Assembly: GCA_963921825.1 (NCBI GenBank)
Contig: OY997595.1
Coordinates: 20,763,228-20,827,227 of the forward strand
DNA length: 64,000 bases
Reading direction: 5' to 3'
Source of the DNA: Erodium maritimum
Taxonomy: Eukaryota > Streptophyta > Magnoliopsida > Geraniales > Geraniaceae
Notes under the pieces: generated by a model
The model's database searches: none
Told to the model about the DNA's origin: nothing
What the model saw: the letters and a program-made list of their open reading frames with translations, nothing else
In this document: positions 46,570-56,932 of the stretch, piece by piece
How positions within the stretch are numbered: position 1 is the first letter of the stretch
Layout of the letters: each line of letters starts with the position of its first letter
Position numbers and translations under genes: made by a program

Positions 46570-46740
46570 AGACCATTATTGTGATAAGTTGCCAAAATAG
46601 TAAGATGCATTATCTTACTAGTTGCCAAAATAGTAAGGAGCATTATTGTAAAAATAGTAATGAGCATGATTGTAATAGTTGATGAGGAGACCTATATAAG
46701 GTATAAGGAGTCTCATCCCCATGTAAAAACAAGTTGCAAA
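46570..46740 (+). promoter_or_regulatory. Pararetroviral promoter region with TATA box
   Basis: TATATAAG at 46693-46700 is preceded by repeated TTGCCAAAATAGTAAG(A/G) phrases (about 46581-46670) and followed by a start-region-like segment and AAGTTCATCTTTGAAG. The organisation (upstream repeats, TATATAAGG, then a long leader before the tRNA-Met site) is that of the full-length transcript promoter of Caulimoviridae. Confidence 0.6.
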
Positions 46741-47290
46741 TTCCAAGAAGTTCATCTTTGAAGTTCTCTCTGTGGCTAGCTAAGCTCTCTTTCGACATCT
46801 ATAATCTCTTACCACCCTTATCATATCCTTAGTAATCCATCTCCGTAATACATAATTAGTATAATTCTACCCACATCTAAGATAGAAACTCGAAGGGTCT
46901 CGTTGAGCAATCCCCTAGCACTGGTATCATCCCGTTAGACATGGAGTCGAAGGAGGGAGACTAGACCAGTTGAGTGTGTACTCCGGAACTTTGAAGTTCT
47001 ATTAAGGTATGTTAGGATGAATTTTGTTATTTATGTTTTATGAAGATTGGAACTATGGCTATGATACTAGGAATGGTAGAGGTTATAGATGTTCTATTGA
47101 AACAATGAATTTTCAGTATTGTGCTTGTGTTCTTGATATCTCTTGTATTATGTTATATTATCACCATATCACTACAACCAATATAAAAATTAAACTCAAA
47201 ACTTGTAAGAACCTCATTTTCGTTCCCTCTTTAGGGTTATAAATAATGGGATCCAGAGTTTACAATAATACCTTAGTATCACAGGGTAAA
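46741..47290 (+). other. Viral leader region
   Basis: About 550 bases from the presumed transcript start to the tRNA-Met site, with several short upstream frames (for example ATG at 47024), typical of pararetroviral leaders. A second TGGTATCAT occurs at 46922-46930, a partial copy of the primer site. Confidence 0.45.
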
Positions 47291-47303
47291 ATGGTATCAT
47301 AGC
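47291..47303 (+). promoter_or_regulatory. tRNA-Met primer-binding site of the pararetrovirus
   Basis: TGGTATCATAGCC matches the tRNA-Met primer sequence TGGTATCAGAGCC at 12 of 13 bases. It lies roughly 570 bases after the presumed transcript start, as in Caulimoviridae. Confidence 0.65.
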
Positions 47304-47346
47304 CTCTGAAAAGGAAAATAAGTTTACAGATTTATATACTCTCCAA

Positions 47347-47547
47347 ATGATCCTTTGGGATCTATATGAATTTTTAGAGGAAATATTGGAAAATGATTTT
47401 GCACTTTACAAGAAACATAAGACCTTTTTATTATACAAATTACAAAAACTTGAACATATAAATGATTTATTACTCCGAAAACTTACAATAGGATTGGAAG
47501 GGGTAAATATATCCCCTAATGATTTACGCTGCAACTTTACCGTATAA
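47347..47547 (+). pseudogene. Small viral-type ORF
   Basis: 66 residues, acidic and leucine-rich, no recognisable domain. Its TAA stop overlaps the next ATG (TAATG at 47545-47549), an arrangement common in polycistronic viral RNAs that rely on reinitiation. It may be a complete small ORF or a piece of a larger broken one. Confidence 0.35.
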
Positions 47548-47684
47548 TGGAAGACGTAATTGACACCATAAGAAGAACATTACCAACACTAGTAAGAGAG
47601 ACCCAAGACCCTTTATTAATCAAAGCAGCAATAGACCAAGACAAAAACCTCATATTTAATGGAATAATGATACTAATAGATTAA
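47547..47684 (+). pseudogene. Small viral-type ORF, overlapping start
   Basis: 45 codons beginning at the ATG that overlaps the previous stop. It ends at TAA 47682-47684 and is followed 15 bases later by the next ATG. No known domain. Confidence 0.3.
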
Positions 47685-47699
47685 GTACTATGTCATTAT

Positions 47700-47945
47700 A
47701 TGATGTCAGAATCACTACAATGTCATATCAAAATAGTAATAACAATGTTAAAAGGATTCATAACAAGTGAAGAAAGGATAACAGTTATAGGAGAATTACA
47801 AAATTTAATCCAAAGAGTGGAAAGATATTGGGAGGATACAGAAGAAGAGAATGTAGAAGAAGATAGTTATGAAAACATAATAGAAAGAATGGATAACATA
47901 AAACTTGAACCCAAAACACTTGGATCGGGAGCCCCAGCAGCTTAA
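47700..47945 (+). pseudogene. Small acidic viral-type ORF
   Basis: 81 residues with a very acidic middle (YWEDTEEENVEEDS). No function can be assigned. Lies in order between the primer site and the coiled-coil ORF. Confidence 0.35.
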
Positions 47946-48029
47946 AATGAAAAGAATAAAGTTAATAATAGGAAAAGAAATGACTTACAACATAGATAAA
48001 ATCAACATGTTGACAGTTGTAGAATTAGT

Positions 48030-48242
48030 ATAGATATCATTGAAGAAAAGGAGAATATCATAGAACAAAAGGAAAATACTATAACAGTATGAAGGGAAAT
48101 CCTTAGACAAAAAGATGAAGAAATACTAAATCTAAAAGAAGAAAAGCTAATGATAGAACCAAATAGGGAATTAGAAATAAAACAACTAAATGAAATTCCA
48201 AAAAGACAAAGTGAATTAATAGATGAATTATTAAAAAGGTAA
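48030..48242 (+). pseudogene. Coiled-coil ORF (virion-associated-protein-like position), broken
   Basis: The frame ending at TAA 48240-48242 reads as a heptad-rich Glu/Lys/Leu/Ile segment, interrupted by one TGA near 48090. It ends two bases before the ATG of the movement-protein-like ORF. Caulimoviridae carry a small coiled-coil virion-associated protein; sequence alone does not prove identity. Confidence 0.35.
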
Positions 48243-48244
48243 GA

Positions 48245-48560
48245 ATGGACAAAGGAAAAGAGAAAGAGATTGACCAAGAAGTCTACTACCAAATGGATAC
48301 ATATGAAGGAGGAACCTCACAAACATTAAGTTTTAAACCAGAAACATATCAAAAAATCCTGGATGAAGAAGAAGAATTATTTATAAAGAACATATTTAAG
48401 ACAAACTGGTTCCTAAGAAATAAAGATCTAAGGTACATAGCACAAAAACATGAATATATTACAGAAGCAACAAGTATTAATGGAAGAATAAAAATTAGCC
48501 TAATAACTGAAAAAATCATAAAAAGAGAAATGCAGAATCTGCCTACAAGAGAAGCAAAGA
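48245..48560 (+). pseudogene. Start of a movement-protein-like viral ORF, split by a LINE
   Basis: The open frame starts at ATG 48245. The pattern near codons 80-100 (a polar segment, INGRIKISLIT, then a charged helix) resembles the region preceding the core of the 30K-type movement proteins of Caulimoviridae, which carry virus between cells. The viral frame ends at 48560, where a retroposon inserted; the continuation is at 50805-50850, in the same frame. Everything beyond is missing: no capsid, protease or reverse transcriptase gene is in the window. Confidence 0.5.
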
Positions 48561-48988
48561 CTAAGAGAAATGCACATCTTACAATCTGTTTGTGACCTCC
48601 ATGGCATGAAAAGTAGCATGACTAAGAGAACGCGCCTCACGCGCGGAATTTAGGTATTGCGTTTGCGAGCCGTCGTCATCATCTTCGCTTATGGGACCGT
48701 TCAGAGATCCTCTTATCTCGAGATTTTTCTCCCTCTCCGATGCGAGTCGTCGCGAAGCCGGGCTGTTCGATCGGACTCTTCATCTCGAATTCCAGTCGGG
48801 GTGAGGTTTGTTTGTGCGACAGACTCGTGAGTCGCAGATCAGCACCGGTGATAGTATTGCGTTCTATCGATCTCCACTAACGTTCGTCGTGCCAGAGTGT
48901 TGTTGGTGCTCTGCGTCATCGTGGGAAGCGGATGCCGGTCAAGTACAATCACAGTTTTGTTTTGGTGTTTGCCATTTGATGCCAGAGA

Positions 48989-49732
48989 TTGTCTCATACC
49001 AGAGAAAGGTATAATATAATCAGTGTTGGCGTGACAAAAGAGGAACTATCAATCATCAAAAGAGATGTTATATCCTCTTGCTATCAGGGCCAACAATTTG
49101 GAGCTGCAATGAGATCATCAAATAACCAACAAACCTATTTTGGGTTAAGGATGAGGAAGGTTTTTTCATTCTCCTCATTTTGTTCGGTTTTGATTTCTTC
49201 TTATGGCACCTATTGTAAGATCTGCTCTGGTTTGGGGAAGGAGACGAACAAATCTCCAGTGTTCGATGGTTCAAGCAAGGAGGGAATTAAGAAGAGGAAG
49301 GGTCAAAGTGCGAGGAAGGATACCCCAGATCCAGTGGAGGCGTCACCTTGCTCTGTTCCGAAGTCTCCTACCAAGCCTCGGATTGTTGCAACCGTCCCGG
49401 CAACCAAACCGGTGTCAAAAGTATCTCGACGGTCGAAGCCTAAGGTGTATCACTTGCAAGAAAACGAAGTGTTTATCTACAACTTACCCTACGGAACCAC
49501 GGACGAGTGGGTTCGTAACTTCTTTGGTGCGTTTGATGACACTTCGTCCTCCTATGTTTTATCCAGACCGAATCGAAACCACAATTTCTTTCGTTTTGTG
49601 AGGTATGGAACGAAGGAAGAGGCATCCCAGGCTGTTGCTTTCCTCAATGGATTCAAGGTCAACGGCTTCTCATTGTTTGTCGCTATTGCTCGGCGCCGGA
49701 AGGAGCTGTCGACGAGTTACGCACAGAAATAG
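48989..49732 (+). pseudogene. RRM-domain ORF1 of the LINE relative
   Basis: The second half encodes an RNA-recognition motif: RNP2-like VFIYNLPY near residue 160, RNP1-like FFRFVRY near residue 200, then EASQAVAFLNGF and FSLFVAIA. Plant L1-type ORF1 proteins often start with such an RRM and bind the element RNA. The N-terminal 60 residues have no recognisable feature and may be leader read through; the true start is uncertain. A TAG ends the frame at 49732 and homologous coding seems to continue in another frame (49772-49993), so a frameshift is likely. Confidence 0.6.
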
Positions 49733-49965
49733 AGCATCGGAGTAAGTGGAATGTTTGGTTAGGATCTCGTCTTGGTTGAGCTGCAAGGGCCTGGAGGGAC
49801 GATCGAAGCCCTCGCAGGCGTTACACCGGAGTATGTTCCTCATATTGTCGTTGCTTCTCCATCAGAGTTGGTTACTCGCGATCCTGGGATTCAGGGGTTG
49901 CTCATGATCGAACCGCAATCAGTGGGGCGATCAGGGGATCAGATTCGGATCGTCCTGGTCAACGC

Positions 49966-50664
49966 GTGGATTTGGCGATATGCAAATCAGTGATTCCTGA
50001 TTCGGATGTCGGTGATCGGGGTGTGATAGATTTTCTGCTTGATTTGCGTGAGGTTGAAGACGCGGAGGCCACGCTGGCACGCAATTCGCGTGAGGTTGTG
50101 CACGTAGAGACTTCGTTGGCATGCAAACCATGTGTGGGAGATGTTGATGTTGGGATGGATGTGATTGGGCCTGCGATTGGGCCTGGTCAGTCTAGTCAAA
50201 TGGTTGAAGTGGTTGGTACAAGCCCATTTCAAAACATACGTCCAACTGTTTTGGGTGTCGGGAAGCCTACTGAGTCAGGCAAACCTTCAGGTCATGCGCC
50301 TCAACTGGTGGTTGCTAGTGAACCGGTTTGGGACCAACGGAGTAGTCCTTGGAAGGAGGTTATTCTTAAACCTTCTAAACCTGTGAGCAAGTGGCATCAT
50401 TCGAAGCCTATCAGAACTTCGAATTGTCAATGTCAGCGTCCCAAGTTCTTAGGGTATTACTACACCGTTAATACCAAACCAAGCCATTCTAGGAGTCGGG
50501 AGAGATTTATAAATCATGTGGGCATTGGGAAGCAGATCTCTAAGGCCGCTCACAACAGATTCCACTCAAGTTGTACTCAAGTTGCCCATCTAGCTCATGC
50601 ATCTAAAGCTTTTGATGATCCGACTTTGACCTCGGAAGGTGAAGAGTGGACTGCTGATGGGTGA
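49966..50664 (+). pseudogene. C-terminal part of the LINE-relative ORF1
   Basis: 232-residue frame following the RRM ORF. Segments such as WKEVILKPSKPVSKWHHSKP and a cysteine pair (NCQCQRPK) are basic, as in nucleic-acid-binding tails, but I know no matching domain. The stop TGA at 50662 is followed by the T-rich 3' region. The open frame of this length suggests it was coding when the element was mobile. Confidence 0.4.
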
Positions 50665-50804
50665 TTTAGTGTGTCATTTTTTTTGTTTCGGGTTTGTTCC
50701 CGCAGCTCCTGATGAGAGCTCTTCTGTAATGGTTGCCTTTGGTTGGATCCTGCTTGGATCTAATTTTTTCTTAGTAAAAATTTTCGCGCTCATTCATAAA
50801 AAAT

Positions 50805-50850
50805 AGAAGCAAAGAAATATAAGAATATATACTTTGGAGGAATAGAATTT
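50805..50850 (+). pseudogene. Continuation of the viral ORF after the LINE relative
   Basis: 46 bases between the retroposon and the Mutator-like element. In the phase of the ORF at 48245 they stay open, and a GGI tripeptide preceded by aromatic residues fits the next conserved block of the movement-protein core. Too short to stand alone. Confidence 0.45.
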
Positions 50851-51990
50851 AGGGAAAATTTCAGTTTAACACCCTAGCAAACATTTAATTTCATTTTGAT
50901 ACCCCGTCATAATTTTTTAACACTTTCATACCTAAACCAAACATTTAATAACACTTTCACACCCAGCCGTCAGATTCTGTTAACTTTCCATCCAAAAAAG
51001 GTAAAATGTCCATAATACTCTTAACTATTACTCAAATTTTCAAACTCATGTCATTGAATTCAGAACTTGAAAATAAGTGAAATGACAATCATACATTTCA
51101 TTGTTAGGGTGTTAAAATGAAAAATATCCTTCAAAATTTTCAAATTTTACAAAATCACTTTTTATTTTTATTAATTAGTTTTTTATTTATGAAAAATATT
51201 TTATTTTTGAAAATTCATTTATATTATAAAATTCATTTTTTTTATTTTTTCAAAAACAATTTGTTTTTTCTAAATATATAAAAATTAGATATATAAATAT
51301 CCTTCAAGCTTCTGATCATTTTCTCCCTCGATTCTCCAGACCCCATCACCATATACCCTCTGAGCTACAACGGGAGCCCTCACATCTCTCCCACTAGCTC
51401 CCGCTTCATAACCGAGATCTTCAATGCTCCCACAATTTTTTCATCCAGGGCTTCTCTCTGGCAAAAGGGATCGACGTTGGCAAACACATAGCCAGCGAGA
51501 CTTTCACGGGAGGAACCCCGAGGAAAAATCCACCTATGTCTCCATCTTCATCGCCCTCGCCAGCAAGGGCACCGACTCCGGGCCTTGTTCCTCAATTTCG
51601 TTTGATTCGCTTCTCCCTTTATCGATTAATACAGGATATTTTTCATCTTTAACACCCTAATTATTAAAATAAAATTTGAATTATTAAAATAAAAATTTGA
51701 AAATTTTGAAGGATATTTTTCATTTTAACATCCTAACAATGAAGTGTATTAGTGTCATTTCACTTATTTTCAAGTTCTGAATTCAGTGGCATGAGTTTGA
51801 AATTTTGAGTACTAGTTAGGGGTATTATGGACATTTTACTTATTTTGGATGGAAAGTTAACGGAATCTGAGGGTTGGGGTATGAAAGTGTTATTAAATGT
51901 TTGGTTTAGGTATGAAAGTGTTAAAAATTTATGCCAGTGTATCAAAATGAAATTAAATGTTTGACGGACTGTTAAACTGAAATTTTCCCT
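50851..51990. mobile_element. Mutator-like (Pack-type) element with about 300-bp TIRs
   Basis: The left arm (50851 to about 51150) begins AGGGAAAATTTCAGTTTAACA and the right arm (about 51692-51990) ends with the same sequence inverted, matching at roughly nine bases in ten over their length. The flanking AGAATTT (50844-50850) and AGAGTTT (51991-51997) match at 6 of 7, a possible decayed duplication; a clear 9-bp Mutator-type duplication is not seen. There is no transposase; the centre holds a gene fragment. Confidence 0.75.
51385..51590 (+). pseudogene. Captured MATH-domain fragment of a BPM-type gene
   Basis: Plus-strand reading gives SPTSSRFITEIF, then after a frameshift FFIQGFSLAKGIDVGKHIAS, ETFTGG, and after another shift NPEEKSTYVSIFIALASKGT. 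These segments line up in order with the MATH domain at the start of plant BPM (BTB/POZ-MATH) proteins, which are substrate adaptors of CUL3 ubiquitin ligases. About 14 residues between GG and NPE are missing. The fragment is flanked by the TIR arms on both sides, so it was captured by the transposon. It cannot encode an adaptor. Confidence 0.75.
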
Positions 51991-52504
51991 AGAGTTTTCG
52001 TCTTTTGATCGGACTGGAAGGGACATGGACATCATTTCAATGTATCCTTCTTCTCCTTACAGTTACAGGTCGACTAATTTTACCAAAGATTTTTTTCTAT
52101 AGACTGAGTCACACCTCTGGAAATTAGAGCATTTCTAGCCAACAATAATTGCCAACAACAAATTTGAATCAATTTTTTTCCAGAACCCTCTAACGGTGAT
52201 TTTTGCATTTATGACTGTGATGAGAAAAGGAGCTTGACAATGGCAAGGATTTCCCAAGAAATCGTACCTGATAATTGAGTTTCCTAATGTATCATATGTC
52301 GCTTAATAGGATTATTTTGTCTAGCTTAGAGCACTAGTACACTTACCCATTGGTACGAGTCCCAGATTATATTCTTGATCTTAAAGACTTGTAATTAGCT
52401 ATCTCAATAAATGAACTATAACCTTATAAAAAAAACACCATATACTATTATCAGTGTCGAGCCTGATTTTGGGTCGATGGGTTGTTTGTCGCCTTCCTTC
52501 ATAG
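51991..52504. other. No gene seen
   Basis: Anonymous AT-rich DNA between the Mutator-like element and the LINE. I could not follow the viral frame into it. Confidence 0.45.
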
Positions 52505-52527
52505 TCTCGGGTCTATATATTTTTTTT

Positions 52528-53253
52528 GATCAGCAATAATATTATTAGAAGACTAGATCTTCAAAATGAAGAAAAAGCCAAGAGACCACAAAGGCCTCTC
52601 AAGAGAACCCAAACAAACCAGGCCGAAGCCCACCAAATCACTAACTTGACCCTTAAGCAACATCCCAAGGTTTAAAATTAACACCCAATCGCCATGCTTG
52701 AACCGCAAGCAACCGAAACCAAACACATAACTAACGACCCCAAGCTGCTATACTGTCCCTAATAATCAAAACCAAAACCCCCAAGGACATGACCTCTGGC
52801 ATGACCAATCCATTTCAGAAGATCAACAGAACATTACAGGATTCAAGTCTGCACAATCCTTCAGCATGATGAGTTGCCATCTCCTTCAGTACCAAGCTCG
52901 TAGAATACAACACAGAAATTGAAGACTCCTAACAGAAGCCAAGACCTTCAGTTCAGTCCCAAATCTAATCTTCAACAAAACAAGGGCTGCAAAAGAGGGA
53001 ACCAGAGATGAAAAAACAATTACAAAACAAAACCCTCAGACCTATACACAAAAATGTACCCACACACTAGCTAAGCAAGGAGAGCAAAGCTAACTCTCAG
53101 AACAACAAAAGCCCACACTGAAAAGGAAAGAGAACCACAGCTCCAAAGAGCCCCCAACCCTAGATAATCCTAACCTCACCACTAAAACACAACAAAAACA
53201 CCACCCCTCACCCTATCCCACCCAATTAGCCAGAAGCCAATACTACCCTCAAA
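52528..53253 (-). other. 3' untranslated region of the LINE
   Basis: Non-coding, rich in CAAAACC-type sequence on the plus strand. It ends ATTATTGCTGATCAAAAAAA on the minus strand, matching the tail style of the truncated copy at 21536. Confidence 0.75.
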
Positions 53254-54240
53254 TCATACCAGAGAAGATCTAATCTTTCTTCTAGAGCACTTCCAGGGAT
53301 TTTTGATCCAATCATTAAAGGAGAAGGGATGATACTTCTTGAATAAGCTCCACTCCAGATTGAAAGTATAACTCTGCACTTTTTGTAGAATGATCACTGT
53401 AGATGAAGAAGTACAGTTGAAAACCAGATCATTTCTAGCAAGCCAAATGAACCAAATAGTCACCAATGTGATAATCTTCCATTGATCACAGAAAACAACA
53501 GGAGAGAGATCCATCCAGCTATATAAGAAGCTAATAAAATTGTCTTCCATTACTCCTTTAAACCCCCACCAATCCAGGATTGCTCCCCACACAAGCCAAG
53601 ATTTAGTGCAAGTCAGGAAGAGGTGATTTAAATCTTCAAAATCCCTCTGGCAAAAAGGGCATAAGGTGTCATTTAGTGCCAGCTCCAACCCTCTAGCTTC
53701 TAGGAATAGCTTGGTAGGGACTGCACCATGGCAAGCCAACCAAATAAATGCTGAGATTTTAGGAGGCAAGATTGGGGACCAAAGAAATTTACTCCAAGGT
53801 TGGACCTGCAAACTTGAATCTTCAAGGTACTTGTACATCTTTTTGACTTTAAAACCAGCTTCATGGATTTTCCATAAGACTTTGTCCTCACCATCATCTT
53901 GCAGTTGAAATAAGTTAAGGCTTTCAGAGAGTAAATTGAACTGTCCAATCTCCCAACCTCTAAGAGACCTTCTAAAATGAATGGTCCATAGACCATTGTT
54001 CCAGAAATGAGCCACCTTCCTTTTTTTGAATACACACAGATGATACAGCCTTCTAAATCTGTTTTGTAGAGGTTCCTCAGATAACCAAGAGTCTTCCCAA
54101 AAATTGACCCTCAAGCCATTATGTACAAACCATTCTAAACCAGCAAATCCCACTGCAGAACTAAATCTTTGATCATTAAGTAATGCTTGAACATGACTAA
54201 GAAAATTTTGATTCCCTGAAATTTTGATTTGAGAGAGATC
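53254..54240 (-). pseudogene. LINE ORF2, C-terminal zf-RVT region
   Basis: Continues after the TGA in the same frame, ending at the TAG/TAA region at 53254. It carries WFVHNGLRVNFWEDSWL, then PPKISAFIWLACHGAVPTK, CPFCQRDFEDLNHLFLTC and a tryptophan-rich tail (IWFIWLARNDLVF), the zinc-binding domain of plant LINE ORF2. Very similar to the fragment at 22489-23055, which is therefore the same LINE lineage. Confidence 0.9.
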
Positions 54241-55743
54241 TCAATCTTCTATCTTCCAACCATACTTAGCACAGATGAATGACTTCCAAAGTGAATTAGT
54301 CTCCAGTGCAAACCTCCACCACCATTTGGCTAAAAGGGCATTGTTCATGATATAGAGGCTCTTGATGCCTAGCCCTCCTTTATCTTTTGGACAACAGATG
54401 AGATCCCACCTGACCTTATGCAGAACTTTCTTAGTGACAGTGCCATTCCAAAGAAACCTCCTCTGCCACCTCTCCATCTCACTCAGCACCCTCTTTGGGG
54501 CCTTATATAGGGACATATAGTACAGAGGTAATGAGGAGAGGGAGGATTTGATTAAAGTTACTCTCCCCCCAAAATTCAAGGTTTTAGCTTGCCACAGATT
54601 TAGCTTCTTTTTGAACTTGTTGATGATAGGAGTCCATGTACTATATCTTCTAGGATTTGCCCCAAGTTGAAAACCAAGATAATCCAAAGGTAGTTGAACC
54701 CCCTCACATCCTAGAATTGCAGTGATCTGCCTTTCCTCCAAAGAAGAAGCATTCAAGTGTACTACTTTGGATTTAAAGAAATTGATCTTCAAACCAGAAG
54801 CTAACTGAAAGGCCAAGAGAGAGGTTTTAAGATTTTGAACATGTAAGAGATTAGCTTTTAAGAAGATGAGGGTATCATCAGCAAACTGGAGATGAGATAT
54901 AATTGGTCCTCCAACTCCACAAGTAATGCCTTGTAAATTCCCAGAAATGATCCCTTGCTCTATAATTAGATGAAGTCCTTCTGCAGCCAAAGCAAAAATT
55001 AATGGTGATAGTGAGCAGCCTTGTCTAAGTCCCCTAGATATTTTAAAATCCAGGGAGGGAGAGCCATTGATTAAGACTGATGCCCAAGCTTCAAAGCAGG
55101 ATTTCATCCAAAAACACCACTGCCTACCAAAGCCCATAATTGCAAAGATTAAATCCAGATATCCCCAATCCAAGTGGTCATAAGCTTTCTCAAAGTCCAC
55201 CTTGAAGAGTATGACTTCTTCCTTTGTTGCTTTAACTGAATGTAGTATCTCAGAAGCTATAAGTATCCCATCTAATATCTGCCTCCCCCCAATGAAGCCA
55301 GTCTGAACATCACTGACCAAGTGGTCCATCACAGTCTTTAACCTTGCAGCCAACACCTTTGAGATGATCTTGTATAAAGCCCCCACCAAGCTAATTGGTC
55401 TATAATCCTCAAAAGTTATAGGAGAACTGATCTTGGGTATCAAGGTAAAAAAGGATGAATTTATACCCTTTCCTAAGGAACCAGTCATATGAAAATGATG
55501 ACAGAAGGCTAGTACATCCCCCTGGATAAAACTCCAGCATTTTTGGAAGAATTTGAGGGTATAACCATCAGGGCCAGAAGCTTTCTCACCATTACAGGCC
55601 ATTACTGCACTAAAAATTTCTTCATATGTGAAGGGTCTTTCCAAAAAAGCAGCTTTGGTGTCTGAAATAAAATTGAAGGGCAATTGGGAAAGATCCACAC
55701 TTATTGAGGCATTTTTCTGAAATCTCTTTTGAAAATGTGACAT
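54241..55743 (-). pseudogene. LINE ORF2, reverse transcriptase domain
   Basis: 500-codon frame with the RT motifs in order: ASGPDGY (56-61), LIPK (101-104), RPISL (115-119), KVDFEKAYD (181-189), GLRQGCSLSPLIF (238-250) and the catalytic FADDT (287-291), followed by the thumb region with LGF and the LNLWQAKTLNFGGR signature. Copies element RNA into DNA at the nicked target. It ends at TGA (54241-54243) after WKIED and reads on in frame, again where a tryptophan would be expected. The first in-frame codons upstream of the listed ATG belong to the same domain. Confidence 0.93.
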
Positions 55744-55789
55744 GGCTGCATTTTTTATATCCTCAGGGGAAGAATAAGGGATGCCTTCC

Positions 55790-56194
55790 TCAAAAATCTG
55801 AGAGATTCTTTTTTTTACTTGCAGAGCAATTGGCTATAATGTGGTAGTATTTAGAACATCTTTCCCCTTCTTTGATCCATTTTTCTCTAGCCTTTTGTCT
55901 CCAAATTTTGGCCAATGCCTTGAGCTTCTGAATTAGGATAGCTGAACACTGAGCTCTCTCAGATCTCTCTAGATCAGTAAGGCTTCTGGACTCCAAGATG
56001 CTATCAAAGTTATTTATCTGCAACTGTAAGGAGGCAATGTCCTTCTCTAAGAAACCAAAGACATCTGTGTTCCAACCTTTAAGAAATCCCTTTAACTTCT
56101 TCAATTTCATCCATACTACAAAACTTGGCTCCCCCACAATGCTCAAAGAAGACCAAAACTGACTAACATCAGAATAGAACCTTGGATGGTCCAG
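55790..56194 (-). pseudogene. LINE ORF2, linker between endonuclease and reverse transcriptase
   Basis: Continues ORF2 in the same frame after the TGA. It is helical and rich in lysine, with KWIKEGERCSKYYH, the usual linker motif (W...G...TKFFH type) before reverse transcriptase. It ends in a run of eight A (about 55815-55822), where the frame shifts: the next frame continues into the reverse transcriptase. A homopolymer length change is the likely cause. Confidence 0.85.
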
Positions 56195-56932
56195 TCAGGC
56201 ATTTAAAAACTTGAAAGGTCTAGGTCCCCAGTCAATAAAGGGATCAGCCAATAATATAGGTTTATGGTCTGAGATAGCTCTGGGGAGGCAAGACTGTGAT
56301 AGGTTTTTAATATCAAGAAAGACTTGTGGAGCAAGCAAGAATCTATCTAATCTAGAAGCTCTTGCTGAGGACTGGAACCATGTAAACTGACCACCACTGA
56401 GATGAAGATCAACCAAAGGAATTTCTACCAACAGTTTATTGAAGTCTCTGATTGATATAATGGAGTTTGAAGGGGGTACTCTTTCTGAGGGATTCAAAAT
56501 AGCATTGAAATCCCCAGCAAAAATATAATACTGACCTAGGATTTGTGCCTCCACAACCAGTTTGGACCATAATTCTCTCCTCAAAATTAAATCACAAGGG
56601 GCATAAATATTAATGATGGCCAGATCTATCTTCCATTCTTCTACATAACCAAACCAAATTAGAGCATGATCAATAGGTTTAATATACTGCACTTGAAAAG
56701 CATCTTCCTGCCATATAGAGCAAATGCCACCAGATAGTCCCTGAGCATTGATACACTCCAATTTCCAGCCCTGAGATAATCCCACTGAATTAAGAAAATA
56801 AGAAGGCATGACCTGTAACTTTGTCTCCTGCAGTAATATGAAAAGTGGATTGTATTGTTGCACCACAGATCTCAATAGTCTCCTCTTTTGTTCTGAGGAG
56901 GATCCTCTCATGTTCCAAGAGAGGATTTTCAT
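56195..56932 (-). pseudogene. LINE ORF2, endonuclease domain
   Basis: First part of ORF2, from MKILSWNMRG. It is an apurinic-like endonuclease that nicks target DNA: WNMRG at 6-10, QETK at 35-38, NIYAP near 108, GDFNAI at 140-145, SRLDRFL at 193-199 and SDHKPI at 221-226, so all catalytic blocks are present. The frame stops at TGA (56195-56197) after KFLNA. In-frame reading continues directly with LDHPRF, where relatives have a tryptophan, so TGG has become TGA. Confidence 0.9.

Larger units (their letters stand above)
48550..50815 (+). mobile_element. ORF1-only LINE relative with 11-bp TSD
   Basis: AGAAGCAAAGA occurs at 48550-48560 and again at 50805-50815, directly after an A-rich end (CATAAAAAAT), as for a target-primed insertion. 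The insert is 2244 bp with a GC-rich leader, an RRM-coding ORF and a second broken ORF, then a 3' region ending TTTTTCTTAGTAAAAATTTT. There is no endonuclease or reverse transcriptase, so it is a non-autonomous or internally deleted LINE. The viral frame resumes after it. Confidence 0.75.

Noticed and set aside
51992-52504. Further continuation of the viral ORF after the Mutator-like element
   Set aside because: One frame stays open for about 35 codons but shows none of the conserved positions expected, and the duplication at the element ends is uncertain, so no claim is made.
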